The notes under the pieces were generated by a model that worked only from the letters and a program-made list of their open reading frames with translations, made no database searches and was not told the origin of the DNA. DNA of 64,000 nt from an uncultured Bacteroidales bacterium (GTDB lineage Bacteria; Bacteroidota; Bacteroidia; Bacteroidales; Bacteroidaceae), in contig CACYHW010000005.1 in NCBI GenBank assembly GCA_902774335.1, positions 1-64,000 on the forward strand, read 5' to 3'. The position numbers were made by a program, and so were the translations under genes. The first letter of the stretch is position 1. Each line of letters begins with the position of its first letter. Shown in pieces: positions 44,583 to 52,955 of this stretch.

Positions 44583-45887
44583 TCAGTCTTTTTTGGGTTT
44601 TGAACCTACAAGTGCATAGAAGAATATGTAACCGAAGCCCAGTATAACGAGCCAGTAGCTGCTCATGTATGTTGTAGCATCGGCAATTGCATTCTGGATG
44701 AGCGGGAGAACACCACCGCCTACAACCATCATCATGAAGATACCCGATGCAAGAGCTGTTGCCTTACCCAGGCCCTCAACTGCCAGGTTGAAGATAGATC
44801 CCCACATTACTGATGTGCACAGACCTACAAGAACGAGCAGGAGAGCTGCAACGGGAACCTTGGCCATCTCAAAACCGGAGCCATTGAATACAGGCATTGA
44901 TACCAGGTTTTCCTTTGATGAGAAGATGGCGCAGAGTACAAGAATCAGGGTGAGACCTGATGTAACGGCCAGCTGGATACGGCTTGATACCTTTCCGCTG
45001 ATGAGGCTTGAAGCAAATCGGCCGATAAGCATCAGGAACCAGTATGAACCGGCGCAGAAACCGGCAATAGCAGCTGCATTGGTAAGCAGACCGCCACCCT
45101 TGGCTGTGGTATCGGACAGATACAGATTAAGGGTACCGGGAGTACCTACCTCAACACCTACATAGCAGAAGATGGCTATTACACCGAGTACGAAATGACG
45201 GAACTTCCAGGGATTGGGAACGTCCTTACCGTCATTTGAAGAAGCTGTCTCGGGATCAACCAGAGTAAGGAAGCTGATGATGATGAAGGCCAGTACGAAT
45301 ACGACCATGGCGATGTAGAGCACCAGGTTGATATCCTTGAATGCTGTGGCGGGAGTGATGGTTCCTATCAGGGCACCAACCAGCATCGGAGTGAGTGTTC
45401 CAAGCAGTGAGTTAAAAGTACCGCCTATCTGTACCAGCTGGTTACCGCGCTTGCTGTCACCACCAAGAAGTGTAAGCATGGGGTTGACTACGGTGTTGAG
45501 CATACATACGGAGAAACCTGAGATAAAGGCACCCAGCAGATATACATAGAAGCTGAACGGAACGCCGGTAGAACCGGGGTTAACTCCGATGACACCTGAC
45601 AGGAACTGAACGAATACGCCAGCAAAACCTACTGCGATTGCAGTCAGGATGGTTTTCTTGGAACCGTTCTTGTAGAAGAGCTTACCGGCGGGAATACCCA
45701 TGAACAGGTATGCCAGGAAGTTCATCATGTTACCCATCATACCCAAGGCATTGGAGCCGTTGATTCCGGGCTGGTTCTTCCAGATGTTTGCAACAGGTGC
45801 GGCAAGGTTAGTCACGAAACCCACCATACCAAAAAGGAATATCATCGTTATAATGGCAACGATATTCTGATTCTTTTTCTGGGACAT
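44583..45887 (-). CDS. Sugar MFS transporter (FucP/GluP-like)
   Basis: A 434-aa membrane protein with about 12 helices of the major facilitator superfamily. GFVTNLAAPVANIW, LFMGIPAGKLFYKNGSKKT and GNQLVQIGGTFNSLLGTLTPM resemble the glucose/galactose/fucose proton symporter group. It is cotranscribed with the ROK kinase, giving an import-plus-phosphorylate pair. It has a promoter at 45957-45987, divergent from a secreted galM. The substrate is inferred. Confidence 0.87.
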   Translation of the reverse strand: MSQKKNQNIVAIITMIFLFGMVGFVTNLAAPVANIWKNQPGINGSNALGMMGNMMNFLAYLFMGIPAGKLFYKNGSKKTILTAIAVGFAGVFVQFLSGVIGVNPGSTGVPFSFYVYLLGAFISGFSVCMLNTVVNPMLTLLGGDSKRGNQLVQIGGTFNSLLGTLTPMLVGALIGTITPATAFKDINLVLYIAMVVFVLAFIIISFLTLVDPETASSNDGKDVPNPWKFRHFVLGVIAIFCYVGVEVGTPGTLNLYLSDTTAKGGGLLTNAAAIAGFCAGSYWFLMLIGRFASSLISGKVSSRIQLAVTSGLTLILVLCAIFSSKENLVSMPVFNGSGFEMAKVPVAALLLVLVGLCTSVMWGSIFNLAVEGLGKATALASGIFMMMVVGGGVLPLIQNAIADATTYMSSYWLVILGFGYIFFYALVGSKPKKD

Positions 45888-45956
45888 AGTGATTAGTTAG
45901 TTTTAAGTTGATAAATATTTGTTTTGAATTATTATAGGCTAGCACTTACGTAAACG

Positions 45957-45987
45957 CAAATGTAGCCATTTTTTCTATATGGACAAA
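45957..45987 (-). promoter_or_regulatory. Promoter of the MFS-ROK operon
   Basis: TTTG (complement of 45984-45987), 19 bases, TACATTTG (complement of 45957-45964). The leader is about 65 bases. The predicted start overlaps TTACGTAA (45946-45953) and GTTTACG (complement of 45949-45955), a possible operator. Confidence 0.68.
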
Positions 45988-46035
45988 CAAACCAACTAAA
46001 AGTCAAAACAATCAACACCGAAACAAAAATAAACC

Positions 46036-46043
46036 TATCTTTG
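46036..46043 (+). promoter_or_regulatory. -7 box of the secreted galM gene
   Basis: TATCTTTG matches TAnnTTTG, without a TTTG at -33. GTTTACG (46052-46058) follows the predicted start, in mirror image to the same motif at the divergent promoter. Confidence 0.5.
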
Positions 46044-46073
46044 CGTTAAATGTTTACGACAATTAATGCTAAT

Positions 46074-47213
46074 ATGAAAACAAATTTCAAGAAAGCCACC
46101 GGATTCATCCTGGCTATGGCAGCAGCTTTCATCTGCTGCGCTCCCTCTGTAGCAGCAAAACCTAAATTCCCTCTCATGGACAGCGCCCCCTTTGACACCA
46201 TCATCGATGGTCAGAAAGTAGCCCTTTTCACTATTCAGAAAGGTAAAGTGGCCGCACAGATTACCAACTATGGCGGATTCGTAGTATCTCTGTTCTCACC
46301 TGACAAGAACGGAGAGTATGCCAATCTGGTAAACCATAACAACAACATCAAGCAGTACCTGACCTATAATATGGGTATGGTAGGTCCGGCTCTGGGTCGT
46401 TACGCCAACCGTATCGCCAACGGAAAGTTCACACTGGACGGTGTAGAATACAACATCACCAAGAACAGCGGACAGCACACTCTGCACGGCGGAAGCAAAG
46501 GCTTTGACCACACCGTTTGGACTGTTGTCAAGGCTAAGAAAGACAAGCTGGTTCTCAGTTGCGTTCTGCCCGACGGTCTGGACGGATTCCCCGGCACACT
46601 GACCACATATCTGACCTACTCCATCACCAAGGACGGCGGTCTTCAGATCAAGTACGAGGCAACTACCGATAAGGCTACAGTTGTCAACCTTTCAAATCAC
46701 ACCTACTTCAATCTGGACGGTGTAGGCAACGGTGACATCATGGACCATGAGCTGATGATCAACGCCGGTTTCATTACCGAGACTGACCGCAGCAACATTC
46801 CTACCGGTGACTACGGCCTGGTGGACGGTACTCCCTATGACTTCCAGAAGCCTGTAAGAATCGGCGACCGCCAGTACTCACCCGCTCCCGGCCAGGGCCG
46901 CGGAGGATTCGGAGGATTCGGAGGCCAGGTTCCCGAGGGTATGGTACGCAACTATGACAACAACTTCTGCCTTGTCCACACCGGCAAGGGCGTTGAGAAG
47001 GTTGCATCACTCTACTCACCCAAGTCTGGACGTTACATGGAGGTTTGGAACAACCATCCGGGACTGCAGGTTTACACCGGTGCCCGCACTGCTATCGCCC
47101 TGGAGTCACAGATGTACCCCGACTCACCTAACCACGACATGTTCCCCAGCACGGTTCTCCGTCCGGGTGAAAAGTATGAGCACACTATAATCTACAAGCT
47201 CTCCGTGAAGTAG
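46074..47213 (+). CDS. galM: Aldose 1-epimerase, exported
   Basis: A 379-aa mutarotase, third of the window, with a signal peptide of about 30 residues ending SVAA before KPKFP. A type II reading at CC is possible but less likely. GRYANRIANGKFTLDG, LHGG, NHTYFNLDG and ALESQMYPDSPN give the catalytic His and Glu. It carries a glycine-rich insert [13 protein letters not shown] that the other two copies lack. ATG 46050 is also open and would leave almost no leader. It is divergent from the MFS-ROK pair. The gene ends inside the palindromic element at 47212-47340. Confidence 0.87.
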   Translation: MKTNFKKATGFILAMAAAFICCAPSVAAKPKFPLMDSAPFDTIIDGQKVALFTIQKGKVAAQITNYGGFVVSLFSPDKNGEYANLVNHNNNIKQYLTYNMGMVGPALGRYANRIANGKFTLDGVEYNITKNSGQHTLHGGSKGFDHTVWTVVKAKKDKLVLSCVLPDGLDGFPGTLTTYLTYSITKDGGLQIKYEATTDKATVVNLSNHTYFNLDGVGNGDIMDHELMINAGFITETDRSNIPTGDYGLVDGTPYDFQKPVRIGDRQYSPAPGQGRGGFGGFGGQVPEGMVRNYDNNFCLVHTGKGVEKVASLYSPKSGRYMEVWNNHPGLQVYTGARTAIALESQMYPDSPNHDMFPSTVLRPGEKYEHTIIYKLSVK

Positions 47214-47340
47214 TACCATTGGGGACGGTTCCGTTTGGTACCGTTTTATATCCAATTACAAAGAGAACAGCGACTTACTATTAAGCCGCTGTTTCTTATT
47301 TCTCAAAACGGTACCAAACAGAACCGTCCCCAATGGTACT
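47212..47340. mobile_element. REP/MITE-like palindromic element
   Basis: A 129-bp element with 36-bp terminal inverted repeats (47212-47247 and 47305-47340) that differ at one position. The arm begins AGTACCATTGGGGACGG and ends CCGTTTT. Its loop holds a second hairpin (47266-47293). The first two bases of the element are the AG of the TAG stop of galM. The arm GGGGACGGTTC-TGTTTGG resembles REP sequences handled by Y1-type (RAYT) transposases. There is no ORF inside, so any movement would depend on a transposase elsewhere. Confidence 0.78.
47266..47300 (+). terminator. Terminator inside the palindromic element
   Basis: AACAGCG (47266-47272) and CGCTGTT (47287-47293) with a 14-base loop, followed by T-rich TCTTATT. 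It would end galM transcripts and is nested inside the longer terminal inverted repeats. Confidence 0.6.
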
Positions 47341-47360
47341 GCAAGAAGAATTGACGGTTT

Positions 47361-48443
47361 TTATTGCGTGATATTCAACACCAAATACTCGGAGCGGGTG
47401 CCGATGCGGATGCGGGCGCCCCAGATTCCTATGCCTGAGGTGATGTAGTAGCGGGTGGAGCCGCGCTGGTGGTGACCCCACGATTTTTCATACATAGCGT
47501 CCGTTATCCATGAGATGGGCCAGACCTGGCCGCGGTGGGTGTGGCCGCTGAACTGGAAGTCTATGCCGGCCTGCTCGGCCTCCTCCAGATGGTAAGGCTG
47601 ATGATCCAGCAGTATGCTGAATCCTTCTATACTGTCCGTGAGCGCACTCAACGGCTTGCGGTCACGGTTGGTACGGTCATCACGGCCTATCACCGTAATG
47701 CCCTTGAACGAGGCGCTCCCGTCACGCAAAAGACGTATGCCGGCATCCTTGAAGAAACGCTCAACAAGCGGTTCGTTGCTGTAATAGTCGTGGTTACCCA
47801 GCACGGTCCAGATGGGGGCGCTCAGGCGGTGGAACTCATCGGCATAACAGCCATCAAGGACAGGCCTCATGCTTCGGTCCACCACATCACCGGCTGAGAG
47901 TACCAGGTCCGGATTCTCGGAATTGATCATGTCCACCCATCGGGCCAGTTCGGCACGACGGTTATGGTAACCCAGATGCAGGTCACTTACAAGCACTATC
48001 CTTAGCGGCTTTTCCAATTGCTTATCGGTATGGATTGTCAGTTCCTCACGGTACTTGTGGTGATAGTGAATACCGCCCGCAATCATCCATATGACTACCG
48101 AGCCCACAACCGTTATAAAGCCTATCCGGCTATCCTTAAGGAAAAAGGAAGGTATGATATGACAGATGCGTGCCAAACCGGCAAGCAGGAACGCCATAAG
48201 AAGGTAAAGGAAGAATATCAGCCAGGGGTTGCCCACATTGTAAACTGCGTAAGCCAGGCCCATGGGCAGCCTTTCAATGCGCAGGAAACTCATAAAGAAG
48301 AGAGCCATCCACAGCAGATACACTGCCACCACACAACCCTTTACAACGGATGATCCGGGAGTGATGCGCCACAGCCGCCAGCATAAGTAGAAATTCAGGC
48401 ATAGGACTATCCCTATGAACAACAGTGCAATTGTCTTATTCAT
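47361..48443 (-). CDS. Membrane-anchored metallophosphoesterase
   Basis: A 360-aa protein with four N-terminal hydrophobic helices (within about 1-125) and a calcineurin-like phosphoesterase domain (about 145-350). Metal motifs are VSDLHLGYH, AGDVVD, LGNHDYY and GHTHRGQ, all intact. The family includes phosphodiesterases and UDP-diacylglucosamine hydrolase-like enzymes. The substrate is not predictable. It is divergent from the GH43 gene, and TATCTTTA near 48449-48456 may be its -7 box. Confidence 0.86.
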   Translation of the reverse strand: MNKTIALLFIGIVLCLNFYLCWRLWRITPGSSVVKGCVVAVYLLWMALFFMSFLRIERLPMGLAYAVYNVGNPWLIFFLYLLMAFLLAGLARICHIIPSFFLKDSRIGFITVVGSVVIWMIAGGIHYHHKYREELTIHTDKQLEKPLRIVLVSDLHLGYHNRRAELARWVDMINSENPDLVLSAGDVVDRSMRPVLDGCYADEFHRLSAPIWTVLGNHDYYSNEPLVERFFKDAGIRLLRDGSASFKGITVIGRDDRTNRDRKPLSALTDSIEGFSILLDHQPYHLEEAEQAGIDFQFSGHTHRGQVWPISWITDAMYEKSWGHHQRGSTRYYITSGIGIWGARIRIGTRSEYLVLNITQ

Positions 48444-48502
48444 CGGCGTAAAGATAGTTCTTTTTTTGTACCTTTATGACTCAAATCAGTTTTCCAACCA
48501 AA

Positions 48503-50155
48503 ATGACTAAACGCAATTACGGACTATCATGGCTATGCATGACGCTTTCATGTTTCGCCGCCATGATGACATCCTGTTCAGGACAGGCCAAAAACCAGGA
48601 GAAAGAACTTATGACAGTAGGAAATCCATTCATGCCCCTGTGGGAGCATATCCCCGACGGCGAGCCGTACGTGTTTGAGGACCCGGACAACCCCGGAAAA
48701 CAGCGTGTCTATGTTTACGGATCACATGACAGCCGTATTACCGATTACTGCGGCCGCGAGCTTGTGGTATGGTCGGCTCCTGTAGAGGACCTTAACCACT
48801 GGCGCTATGACGGCGAGATACTCAAGGTCGATAAGAACCGTGACGGGCAGGCTATCAGCCGCCGCGGATTGGCCGATGTACTTTTTGCTCCCGATGTAAC
48901 CCTGGTAACCGCCCCCGACGGCACCAAGACATACTACCTCTACCCCAACGACCAGGAGGGAGGCCGAAACGGTCTTATAGCCAAGAGTTCACGTCCCGAC
49001 GGTCCATTTGAGGTATGCAACTGGAGCAAGGACAACCCCAACCGTGCCGACGGCGTGCTGGCATTTGACCCCGCAGTCTTTGTGGATGACGACGGCCGCA
49101 TTTACGGCTACTGGGGATTTGAGCGTTCATATGCAGCCGAGCTGGACCCCGCCACCATGGCAACCGTAAAGCCCGGCACCAAGATCGTTGAGGATATGGT
49201 TCCCGGCCGATACATGGACGGCGTGTTCAAGTTCTTTGAAGCATCGTCCATACGTAAGATCCAGGACAAGTACATATTCATCTACAGCAGGTTCAGCCTG
49301 GAGGGCGAGTTCGGTCTGCCCTCGTCAAACTACACGCTGGCATACGCTTACGGCGACAGCCCTCTGGGTCCCTGGACCTACGGCGGAACCGTTATCGACG
49401 GACGCGGACGCGAGATCAACGAGAAAGGTGAGCCTATAGCATCGGGCACCGTCGACGGCAACACGCACGGCGGCATCTGCCAGATCAACGGACAATGGTA
49501 TGTATTCTATCACCGCCAGACCGGTACCGATGAGTACGCACGTCAGGCTATGGTCGCACCTATTGAGATAAAGGTTACTCCGGGCCCCGGCGGCAAGGTT
49601 GAGATATCGGAAGGAGAGTATAACTCCGAGGGATTCTCGCTGAACGGTCTTGATCCGCTGGAGCGTCACAGCGCAGGTCTGGCCTGCTGGTACACCGGAC
49701 CCAAGACAGCCATTCACGAGTGGCCTAACAACACATTCTTTGGGTCATACGTAGCTTCGGCTTACGGCACTGACAGCAGGTTTGACAAGCCTTTTGACCT
49801 GGAGAACAATACCAACCCCGTGGTCAACAACACCGACGGTTCAATTGTGGGCTACAAGTATTTCAACTTTGACGCCACCAACGGACGCAAGAACGTAAAA
49901 CTGCTGCTCAACCTGATTCCTGAAGGTGTGGACGGCACCATCACCATTATGGCAGACCGCCCCTGGACATCGCAGAAGGGCAGGGAACTGGGCAAGATCA
50001 GTCTCAAGGCCGATATGCCCCAGCAGCCCACTGAAATTGCCGTAAAACTGCCCGCAATAGGCGAACTCAGCGGCAAGCACGCCATATACTTCACGTTCTC
50101 ATCGGACACAAAGGAGAAATCCATCTGCACCCTGCTGGATTTCAAATTTAATTGA
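48503..50155 (+). CDS. GH43-family glycosidase lipoprotein with a CBM6-like C-terminus
   Basis: A 550-aa lipoprotein with signal peptide to MMTS and lipobox C25. The five-bladed propeller of GH43 spans about 48-385: YVYGSHDSR, FAPDVTLV, FDPAVFVDDDGRIYGYWGF and GVFKFFEASSIRK provide the candidate acid residues (Asp near 189, Glu 246). A beta-sandwich with CBM6-like character fills about 400-550. Alpha-L-arabinofuranosidase or beta-xylosidase activity is likely. Its nearness to the arabinose operon suggests release of arabinose. A TACCTTTA box at 48469-48476 overlaps an upstream ATG, so the start at 48503 is preferred. The stop lies in a heptamer repeat. Confidence 0.85.
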   Translation: MTKRNYGLSWLCMTLSCFAAMMTSCSGQAKNQEKELMTVGNPFMPLWEHIPDGEPYVFEDPDNPGKQRVYVYGSHDSRITDYCGRELVVWSAPVEDLNHWRYDGEILKVDKNRDGQAISRRGLADVLFAPDVTLVTAPDGTKTYYLYPNDQEGGRNGLIAKSSRPDGPFEVCNWSKDNPNRADGVLAFDPAVFVDDDGRIYGYWGFERSYAAELDPATMATVKPGTKIVEDMVPGRYMDGVFKFFEASSIRKIQDKYIFIYSRFSLEGEFGLPSSNYTLAYAYGDSPLGPWTYGGTVIDGRGREINEKGEPIASGTVDGNTHGGICQINGQWYVFYHRQTGTDEYARQAMVAPIEIKVTPGPGGKVEISEGEYNSEGFSLNGLDPLERHSAGLACWYTGPKTAIHEWPNNTFFGSYVASAYGTDSRFDKPFDLENNTNPVVNNTDGSIVGYKYFNFDATNGRKNVKLLLNLIPEGVDGTITIMADRPWTSQKGRELGKISLKADMPQQPTEIAVKLPAIGELSGKHAIYFTFSSDTKEKSICTLLDFKFN

Positions 50156-50183
50156 GAATTGAAAATTGAGAATTGAAAATTAA
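50149..50183. repeat. GAATTGA heptamer array, GH43 side
   Basis: Five tandem heptamers: TAATTGA, GAATTGA, AAATTGA, GAATTGA, AAATTAA. The first contains the Asn codon and TGA stop of the GH43 gene, exactly as at araB. The unit ACGCAGAACCTGCGT (50185-50199) follows and can fold. Confidence 0.8.
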
Positions 50184-50215
50184 TACGCAGAACCTGCGTT
50201 AAGCCCACAACAATA

Positions 50216-50248
50216 AAAAAGGGTTCGGAATTTCTCCGAACCCTTTTT
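50216..50248. terminator. Bidirectional terminator between GH43 and rpiB
   Basis: A 14-bp perfect stem (50216-50229 with 50235-50248), core GGGTTCGGA/TCCGAACCC, 5-base loop, A and T flanks. Confidence 0.87.
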
Positions 50249-50321
50249 ACAATTTTCAATTCTCCGCTCGGCCCGAAGGGACGCTTTCACAAAGCGAAGC
50301 GACTGAAAGAATTTTCAATTC
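50249..50321. repeat. Inverted heptamers and a GC-rich foldable unit, rpiB side
   Basis: TCAATTC occurs at 50256-50262 and again at 50315-50321, the second overlapping the rpiB stop by two bases. Between them (50263-50310) lies a GC-richer stretch with GCTTTCACAAAGC and CTTTCA/TGAAAG inverted repeats and no ORF. Confidence 0.6.
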
Positions 50322-50748
50322 ACTTTACAGGGATGCTGTCAACGCGAGCCTGATGACGACCGCCCTCGAAGGGGGTGTTCAGATACTCGTCCATGATCTT
50401 GCGGGCCATATCGTTGTCGATAAAGCGGCCGGGCATAACCAGAACGTTGGCATCATTGTGCTGACGGATCAGGTGAGCTATCTCGGGAATCCAGCAGAGT
50501 CCGGCGCGGATGCCCTGATGCTTGTTGAGGGTCATTGAGATACCCTCGCCGCTGCCGCACATGGCAATACCCTTTTCTACCTCTCCGTTCTCAATGCCGC
50601 GGGCCAGTGCATGACCGTAATCGGCATAATTGCAACTCTCGGGAGAGTAGGTGCCGTAGTCCTTGAACTCCAGCCCCTTCTCCTTCAAGTATTCTATCAC
50701 AAACTGCTTAAGCGGGAAAGCAGCGTGGTCACTTGCTATTCCTATCAT
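50320..50748 (-). CDS. rpiB: Ribose-5-phosphate isomerase B
   Basis: A 142-aa RpiB/LacAB-type isomerase that interconverts ribose 5-phosphate and ribulose 5-phosphate. GIASDHAAFPLK, DYGTYSPESCNYADY, GIAMCGSGEGISMTLNK (catalytic cysteine) and LVMPGRFI are present. It overlaps the tkt stop by one base and is cotranscribed with it. It ends within a heptamer repeat. Confidence 0.94.
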   Translation of the reverse strand: MIGIASDHAAFPLKQFVIEYLKEKGLEFKDYGTYSPESCNYADYGHALARGIENGEVEKGIAMCGSGEGISMTLNKHQGIRAGLCWIPEIAHLIRQHNDANVLVMPGRFIDNDMARKIMDEYLNTPFEGGRHQARVDSIPVK

Positions 50749-52763
50749 TACTTGAGCAATGACTTAACCTGGTTGTATACGTTCTCAGCGGTGAAACCGA
50801 GCTTCTCGTCCAGCACCTTGTAAGGAGCTGAGAAACCGAATGAGCTCAGTCCCCATACCTTACCGCTGGCACCTACCAGACCCTCAAGGGTTACAGGCAG
50901 ACCTGCAGTGAGACCGAACTTACGCTTGTTACCGGGCAGGATGCTGCGCTGGTAAGCCTTTGACTGACTGCGGAACAGGCCCTCGGAAGGAACGCTTACG
51001 ATGCGGCACTTGATACCGTCCTTGCGCAGGAGCTCGGCACCGGCAACCAGAGTTGATACCTCTGAACCTGAAGCGAGCAGGATAACGTCGAAGTCAGCGT
51101 CTGAACCTGCAACGATGTAAGCACCCTTGGCAGCCTGGCTGTAGTCGTTACCTGCGGGCAGGGTCTTGATGTTCTGACGGCTCAGGATAAGGCCTGTGGG
51201 TGAAGTGGTATTCTCCATAGCGAGCTTCCATGCCTGAGTGGTCTCGTCGCTGTCGGCGGGACGGAGAACAAGCATTGAGTTCTTGCCCTTGTGAGTCTTG
51301 AGTTTCTCCATGAGACGGATCTGTGCCTCCTGCTCAACGGGCTCGTGTGTAGGACCGTCCTCACCTACGCGGAATGCATCGTGAGTCCAGATGAACTTGA
51401 CGGGGAGCTCCATGAGGGCTGCCATACGTACGGCGGGCTTCATGTAGTCTGAGAATACAAAGAAGGTACCGCAAGCGGGGATAACACCACCGTGCAGAGC
51501 CATACCGATGCAGCAGCAAGCCATGGTGAGCTCGGCTACGCCGGCCTGGAAGAATGCACCGCTGAAGTCACCCTTAACCATGTTGTGGGTATACTTGAGG
51601 AAACCGTCGGTCTTATCAGAGTTGCTCAGGTCAGCACTTGCGCAGATCATGTTGGGAACCTGCTGAGCCAGCTGACTCAGAACAGCGGCCGATGCAGAAC
51701 GTGTTGCATCATCGGGCTTCTGCTGAACCTTGCTCCAGTCAATCTTGGGAGCCTTGCCGCTGAACCACTCCTTGAGGAGAGCAGCCTTCTCAGGATTTGC
51801 CTTTTCCCAGGCAGCCTTGCGGGCATACTTGGCATCCATGATCTTGCGGAGCTGCTTGGCGCGGTCAGCATAGAGTTTCTTGACCTCGGGGAAGATCTGG
51901 AAAGGATTCTCGGGATCACCGCCCAGAGCCTTGATGGTGTTAACATAAGCATCACCGCCCAGAGGAGCACCGTGGGTCTTGCAGTTACGCTCGTAGCTGC
52001 TGCCGTCGGCCTGGAGGGCACCCTTACCCATGATGCACTTACCGATGATAAGGGTCGGTTTGCCATTGGCGTTCTGAGCCATTGTCAGGGCACCGCGGAT
52101 CTGGTCAACATCATTTCCGTTTATCTCATATACGTTCCAACCCCATGCGCGATACTTAGCGGCAGTATCCTCAGACGTTACCACCTTGGTCTCGGTTGAA
52201 AGCTGGATATCGTTTGAATCATAGAACATGATGAGGTTGTCAAGACCCAGAGTACCTGCAATACGGCCTGCGCCCTGTGAAATCTCCTCCTGGATACCAC
52301 CGTCCGATATGTAAGCGTAGATCTTGTGGTTCATTACCTCCTCACCCAGTACGGCTGCCAGATGCTTCTCAGCAATAGCGGCACCTACTGCAAATACGTG
52401 ACCCTGACCAAGAGGACCTGAGGTGTTCTCGATACCACGGGCAACCTCGAGTTCGGGGTGACCGGTAACGGGTGAACCCCACTGACGCAGGGTAGCCAGC
52501 TCCTCCATTGAGAACTTACCGGTAAGGGCAAGCTGTGAGTAGAGCATGGGAGCCATATGGCCGGGGTCAAGGAAGAAACGGTCACGACCCTCAAACTTCA
52601 TGTTACGGGGATCATACTCCAGGAACTCGCTGAAAAGCACGTTAATGAAATCAGCACCGCCCATGGCGCCGCCCGGATGACCTGACTTGGCCTTCTCGAC
52701 CATTGATGCAGCCAGAATGCGGATATTATCGGCTGCCTTGTTCATCAATTCTTTACTGTTCAT
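50748..52763 (-). CDS. tkt: Transketolase
   Basis: A thiamine-diphosphate enzyme of 671 aa moving two-carbon units between pentose and other sugar phosphates. AKSGHPGGAMGGAD at the N-terminus, GPLGQGHVFAVGAAIAEK and SDGGIQEEISQGAGRIAG (the GDG-like ThDP motif) are intact. HDAFRVGEDGPTHEPVEQ in the central domain and the C-terminal domain complete it. It receives xylulose 5-phosphate from AraD and ribose 5-phosphate from RpiB, so the pair closes the pentose route. Confidence 0.95.
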   Translation of the reverse strand: MNSKELMNKAADNIRILAASMVEKAKSGHPGGAMGGADFINVLFSEFLEYDPRNMKFEGRDRFFLDPGHMAPMLYSQLALTGKFSMEELATLRQWGSPVTGHPELEVARGIENTSGPLGQGHVFAVGAAIAEKHLAAVLGEEVMNHKIYAYISDGGIQEEISQGAGRIAGTLGLDNLIMFYDSNDIQLSTETKVVTSEDTAAKYRAWGWNVYEINGNDVDQIRGALTMAQNANGKPTLIIGKCIMGKGALQADGSSYERNCKTHGAPLGGDAYVNTIKALGGDPENPFQIFPEVKKLYADRAKQLRKIMDAKYARKAAWEKANPEKAALLKEWFSGKAPKIDWSKVQQKPDDATRSASAAVLSQLAQQVPNMICASADLSNSDKTDGFLKYTHNMVKGDFSGAFFQAGVAELTMACCCIGMALHGGVIPACGTFFVFSDYMKPAVRMAALMELPVKFIWTHDAFRVGEDGPTHEPVEQEAQIRLMEKLKTHKGKNSMLVLRPADSDETTQAWKLAMENTTSPTGLILSRQNIKTLPAGNDYSQAAKGAYIVAGSDADFDVILLASGSEVSTLVAGAELLRKDGIKCRIVSVPSEGLFRSQSKAYQRSILPGNKRKFGLTAGLPVTLEGLVGASGKVWGLSSFGFSAPYKVLDEKLGFTAENVYNQVKSLLK

Positions 52764-52801
52764 TGTTATTGTCGTTTAGATCAAATTCGCGTGATAGCTT
52801 G

Positions 52802-52832
52802 CAAATTTAGTAAAAATATGGCAGCGGGGAAA
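52802..52832 (-). promoter_or_regulatory. tkt-rpiB promoter
   Basis: TAAATTTG (complement of 52802-52809) with TTTC (complement of 52829-52832) 19 bases upstream. The leader is about 35 bases. Confidence 0.5.
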
Positions 52833-52891
52833 ACGTATCTACATTTTTATAATAATAGCGTGGGCGGTGGGGTTTTATGGGTATTTTTACC

Positions 52892-52899
52892 TACTTTTG
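52892..52899 (+). promoter_or_regulatory. -7 box of the histidine phosphatase gene
   Basis: TACTTTTG matches TAnnTTTG. No TTTG sits at the right distance. The leader would be about 53 bases. It is divergent from tkt. Confidence 0.45.
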
Positions 52900-52955
52900 C
52901 GTTATGCAAACAACACTGGACAACAAATAACACTGACCTAAATAACCTACTAAAA

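Noticed and set aside
34197..47213. Three galM genes as a recent tandem duplication
   Set aside because: The copies differ in export signals and active-site neighbourhoods and are clearly diverged, so they are old paralogues.
52791..52955. N-terminal extension of the histidine phosphatase
   Set aside because: It contains the predicted -7 box, and the signal peptide begins at MKKSIII.
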